A stretch of DNA of 16,981 bases from Cyclobacteriaceae bacterium (GTDB taxonomy: Bacteria > Bacteroidota > Bacteroidia > Cytophagales > Cyclobacteriaceae). A model generated the notes under the pieces. It saw only the letters and a program-made list of their open reading frames with translations, did no database searches and had not been told where the DNA came from. The position numbers and the translations under genes were made by a program. Location of the stretch: contig WGED01000706.1 in the NCBI GenBank assembly GCA_015492915.1, positions 1 to 16,981 on the forward strand, written 5' to 3'. Each line of letters opens with the position of its first letter. The first letter of the stretch is position 1. Shown piece by piece: positions 14,873-16,981 of the stretch.

Positions 14873-15877
14873 TCATGATCTGAACCCGTACTCATCAGCC
14901 AGCGCTATGGGATCCGTCACATTTTTCAGCCCGTCAGAACAACTTTCATCAAACAGGGATGCTGCCGCTGCACACATGCCCGCCTGCAGGCTATGGGAAA
15001 CGGACATATTTTCATGAAGGCCCCACAGCACACCTGCCGCAAAGGCGTCGCCGGCGCCGGCAGCGCCCTTGATCAGCTCCGGGGGGATGTCGAGAGAAGG
15101 CTGGAAAGTGATGTTTTCGGATGCGTCGCAAGCTATGGCGCCATGCGGAAAATGTACAATGACATAGTCATTCACGCCCATGTCGATGATCCGGCAGGCA
15201 GCTTCTTCCGCGTTTTTCATGAGAAATCGGTCATTTTTCATGGTTTCAATTCCCGTAAGGCACGATGCTTCGTACTCATTGACAAACAGGTAGTTGATAT
15301 ATGGCAGGGCAGAGGGCACCGACTTTCTGAAACCGTCGCCCGACACGCTCACCATATCCGTGGCAGTGATGAAACCCGTGTTTTGTGCATTTTCAAAAAC
15401 ATATGATGCGGCTGACCTGCCGTATTCATCCGTTTCGTCCATTCTGTCGAGCAGCAGGAGGTAAGCGAGAAAAAAGATTTTTGCCTGATTTTCATAACTG
15501 ATGTGTTCCGGGCCGAAGAGGGCGTTGGCGCCGCGGTTATGAAAAAAAGTCCTTTTTCCCGTCGAGGCCACAGTTACCACATCAGTAAATGAGGTTGGTG
15601 CTTCAGAAGAATGCTGCATGCTTTCGGTGTTTACACCACAGCTTTGAAGGTCTTCTATGATAAAACGGCCTTTTTCGTCATTGCCTACAAGCCCGGCAGC
15701 ATAGAGAGGGAAGGGGGCATGGAGGTAGGAGAGGTCTTTGAGCAGATTATAGGGTGCGCCGCCGTTGTTCGTCTTGATCTCCAGGATGTTGGCGAGGCTC
15801 TCCTCACGCGGAAATTCATCGATGACTTTGATTTCATCAATGATGAAATTGCCCGCGGCATATATTCCTTTTCGCAT
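14873..15877 (-). CDS. PfkB-family sugar kinase
   Basis: A 334-residue ribokinase/PfkB-type kinase that would phosphorylate a sugar with ATP in the cytoplasm. The N-terminal substrate-binding signature is KTNNGGAPYNLLKDL (35-49), with the GG typical of the family. The catalytic/anion-hole signature is IKGAAGAGDAFAAGVLWG, with base Asp277. FVNEYEASCLTG and VIVHFPHGAIACD are further family landmarks. Twelve bases separate it from the upstream lyxose/mannose isomerase gene, so the two are almost certainly co-transcribed. This pairing suggests that the substrate is the ketose released by the isomerase (D-xylulose or D-fructose). The sequence alone does not decide between fructokinase and another ketokinase. 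Confidence 0.9.
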   Translation of the reverse strand: MRKGIYAAGNFIIDEIKVIDEFPREESLANILEIKTNNGGAPYNLLKDLSYLHAPFPLYAAGLVGNDEKGRFIIEDLQSCGVNTESMQHSSEAPTSFTDVVTVASTGKRTFFHNRGANALFGPEHISYENQAKIFFLAYLLLLDRMDETDEYGRSAASYVFENAQNTGFITATDMVSVSGDGFRKSVPSALPYINYLFVNEYEASCLTGIETMKNDRFLMKNAEEAACRIIDMGVNDYVIVHFPHGAIACDASENITFQPSLDIPPELIKGAAGAGDAFAAGVLWGLHENMSVSHSLQAGMCAAAASLFDESCSDGLKNVTDPIALADEYGFRS

Positions 15878-15889
15878 AAAAATTGTGCT

Positions 15890-16456
15890 TCAATCACTGA
15901 CTAATTTAACTATCGGCGGTTCATCTTCGTCTATTTCGGCAAATCGCCCTATTTCCTCATTCACGAAAAAATTATCATGCAGATCATCGTTTGCGGTAGA
16001 CACCTCTCCTATGATGCATTCCTTCGTTTCAGGCCGGAATTCATGATAGATGCCCGGAACGAGCGTGATGCGCTCGCCCGAATGCAGCACCACCGTCTGT
16101 CCCTGTGTCACCTCCTTCATTTCCCCGTTGATTTGTACGTAAAAAGTGGCGTCATTGTCCTCTGCCGGATGGCCTTTCCAAAGTCGGATGGCAAGCCGGC
16201 CTTTGCGGCAGATGATGTCTTCCTTCTTTTTGCCGTGTGTATGGGCGGGCGTCGTCTGTTCTTTACGGGCGTACATGAGTTTTTCACAATATTCAGGCTC
16301 CTCCGCCAGGTTGACGAGCACAAGGCCCCATTTGCTGAAGTCTCCTAGCCCGAAATCCGTCACGTCCCAGCGCGGTTTGGGAGGTAATGTCCAACCGTTT
16401 GATTCGAAGAACGCCGTAGCATCTCGGACGGCTTTGTTGATCTCTGATCGTTTCAT
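15890..16456 (-). CDS. D-lyxose isomerase family protein (D-lyxose/D-mannose ketol-isomerase)
   Basis: A 188-residue cupin isomerase of the D-lyxose isomerase family (Escherichia coli z5688 type), which converts D-lyxose to D-xylulose and, in characterised members, D-mannose to D-fructose. Shared segments include WDVTDFGLGDFSKWGL (30-45), TPAHTHGKKKEDIICRKG (69-86), GERITLVPGIYHEF (127-140), GEVSTANDDLHDNFF (150-164) and IDEDEPPIVKL. Metal ligands are predicted as His72, His74, Glu79 and His138. It is about 40 residues shorter than the E. coli enzyme, mainly near the N-terminus, but the cupin core is complete. It is the first gene of a two-gene operon with the PfkB kinase. The start is ATG at 16456; no Shine-Dalgarno site is seen and I found no convincing promoter upstream. 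Confidence 0.9.
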   Translation of the reverse strand: MKRSEINKAVRDATAFFESNGWTLPPKPRWDVTDFGLGDFSKWGLVLVNLAEEPEYCEKLMYARKEQTTPAHTHGKKKEDIICRKGRLAIRLWKGHPAEDNDATFYVQINGEMKEVTQGQTVVLHSGERITLVPGIYHEFRPETKECIIGEVSTANDDLHDNFFVNEEIGRFAEIDEDEPPIVKLVSD

Positions 16457-16625
16457 TATCGGTGAATGATTATTCCTGATAAATATGCCTGAAATTCATG
16501 AGAAATCAAACATTATTTGCCTGTTGAACGCTTCAGGGGTTGCCGACATCCGAAAGATTTCATGGGAATTAATCTGAGGGCTTTTATCGAATTGTTTCAA
16601 CAACAACCAGGGGATTCGAAAAAAT

Positions 16626-16944
16626 CTATAATCCTGCCAATTTCAATAATTCATCAAGTTCTTTGTCAGAGACAGTTTCTTTAGTTGATTTATTGTAGAT
16701 CGCCAGCAGATAAACGAAACTGCTTTCTTTTTTCACGCATGTGATAACCCGTGAACCTCCGGCTTTGCCTTTTCCTTTGGAAGTTATCGCCATGCGAATT
16801 TCATAGCAGCCTTTGCTGAGGTAGATCCGCTGTTCAGAAGGGTTATCAGTTTACCGAGATCAGATGCCAGAGACGGGTATTTTTTTTGGCAATCCTTTTT
16901 GCGTGTTTTTTGAACCGGTCAGTGACAAAGACGCGATAGTTCAT
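16626..16944 (-). pseudogene. RelE/ParE-like toxin gene broken by two frame disruptions
   Basis: Three consecutive reading frames on the minus strand together spell most of a RelE-like toxin of about 105 residues. From ATG 16944 the first frame gives YRVFVTDRFKKHAKRIAKK. After a run of eight A (16887-16880) the sense continues in a second frame as KYPSLASDLGKLITLL (from 16882). Near 16835 it jumps to a third frame, running 69 codons to the TAG at 16628-16626: IYLSKGCYEIRMAITSKGKG, then AGGSRVITCV, SSFVYLLAIYNKSTKETVSD and KELDELLKLAGL. The asparagine-proline-glycine segment usual between the second and third parts is missing, consistent with a small deletion. The A-run shift could instead be a sequencing error, but the second break has no long homopolymer. 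An antitoxin would lie just beyond the right edge. Confidence 0.75.
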
Positions 16945-16981
16945 TTAAAAAATCCCTTGCTGGTTGAAGTTTTGTTTTTCC

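Noticed and set aside
16457..16625. Promoter or small RNA in the gap upstream of the lyxose isomerase gene
   Set aside because: A TAATGTTTG on the minus strand near 16507-16515 resembles the -7 element but has one extra base and no suitable upstream TTG; no stable RNA structure was evident by eye.
16880..16887. Programmed frameshifting on the A8 run of the toxin gene
   Set aside because: A slippery run could in principle shift the ribosome, but a second, non-slippery break near 16835 and an apparent missing segment make decay or sequence error the simpler reading.
1..16981. CRISPR arrays, tRNA genes, insertion sequences or direct-repeat attachment sites
   Set aside because: No regularly spaced repeats, cloverleaf-like sequences, transposase-like proteins or flanking duplications were found when reading the window.

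Overview
The window looks like a chromosomal piece of a member of the Bacteroidota. This rests on Bacteroidota-type promoter elements (TAnnTTTG with an upstream TTG), mostly absent Shine-Dalgarno sites, a YfhO-family membrane protein, a lipocalin-like lipoprotein, and genes packed into overlapping operons. I cannot place it below phylum. No tRNA, rRNA, CRISPR array, insertion sequence or phage gene was seen.

Layout from left to right. (1) 3-3293, plus strand: the end-clipped trehalose synthase-maltokinase fusion of the trehalose/maltose-1-phosphate/glycogen pathway; its maltokinase half has lost the expected catalytic aspartates. (2) 3330-4064: a small two-helix membrane protein (minus) and a divergent lipoprotein (plus). 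(3) 4183-6510, plus strand: a three-gene overlapping operon with its own promoter, encoding an SpsF-type cytidylyltransferase, a NeuB-family synthase and a KdsC-like HAD phosphatase. Together these would make, dephosphorylate and CMP-activate a nonulosonic (sialic-acid-like) sugar. (4) 14766 down to 6597, minus strand: six tightly coupled genes (YfhO membrane protein, GT4 glycosyltransferase, WbpB-like dehydrogenase, WbpD-like acetyltransferase, WbpE-like aminotransferase, GT-B-like transferase). They converge on the nonulosonate operon and suggest a surface polysaccharide or glycoprotein glycan containing a 3-acetamido sugar. (5) 16456 down to 14873, minus strand: a D-lyxose/D-mannose isomerase and a PfkB sugar kinase, a two-gene sugar-salvage operon. 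(6) 16944 down to 16626, minus strand: the remains of a RelE-like toxin gene broken by two frame disruptions.

Working together: regions 3 and 4 form one convergent glycan locus, with one side making a CMP-sugar and the other a nucleotide-linked 3-N-acetylated sugar plus transferases. UDP-GlcNAc 6-dehydrogenase (WbpA), NeuC epimerase and polymerase/flippase genes are not in the window. The most notable observations are the apparently dead maltokinase domain, the nonulosonate cassette of unknown product beside an unclassified transferase, and the decayed toxin.
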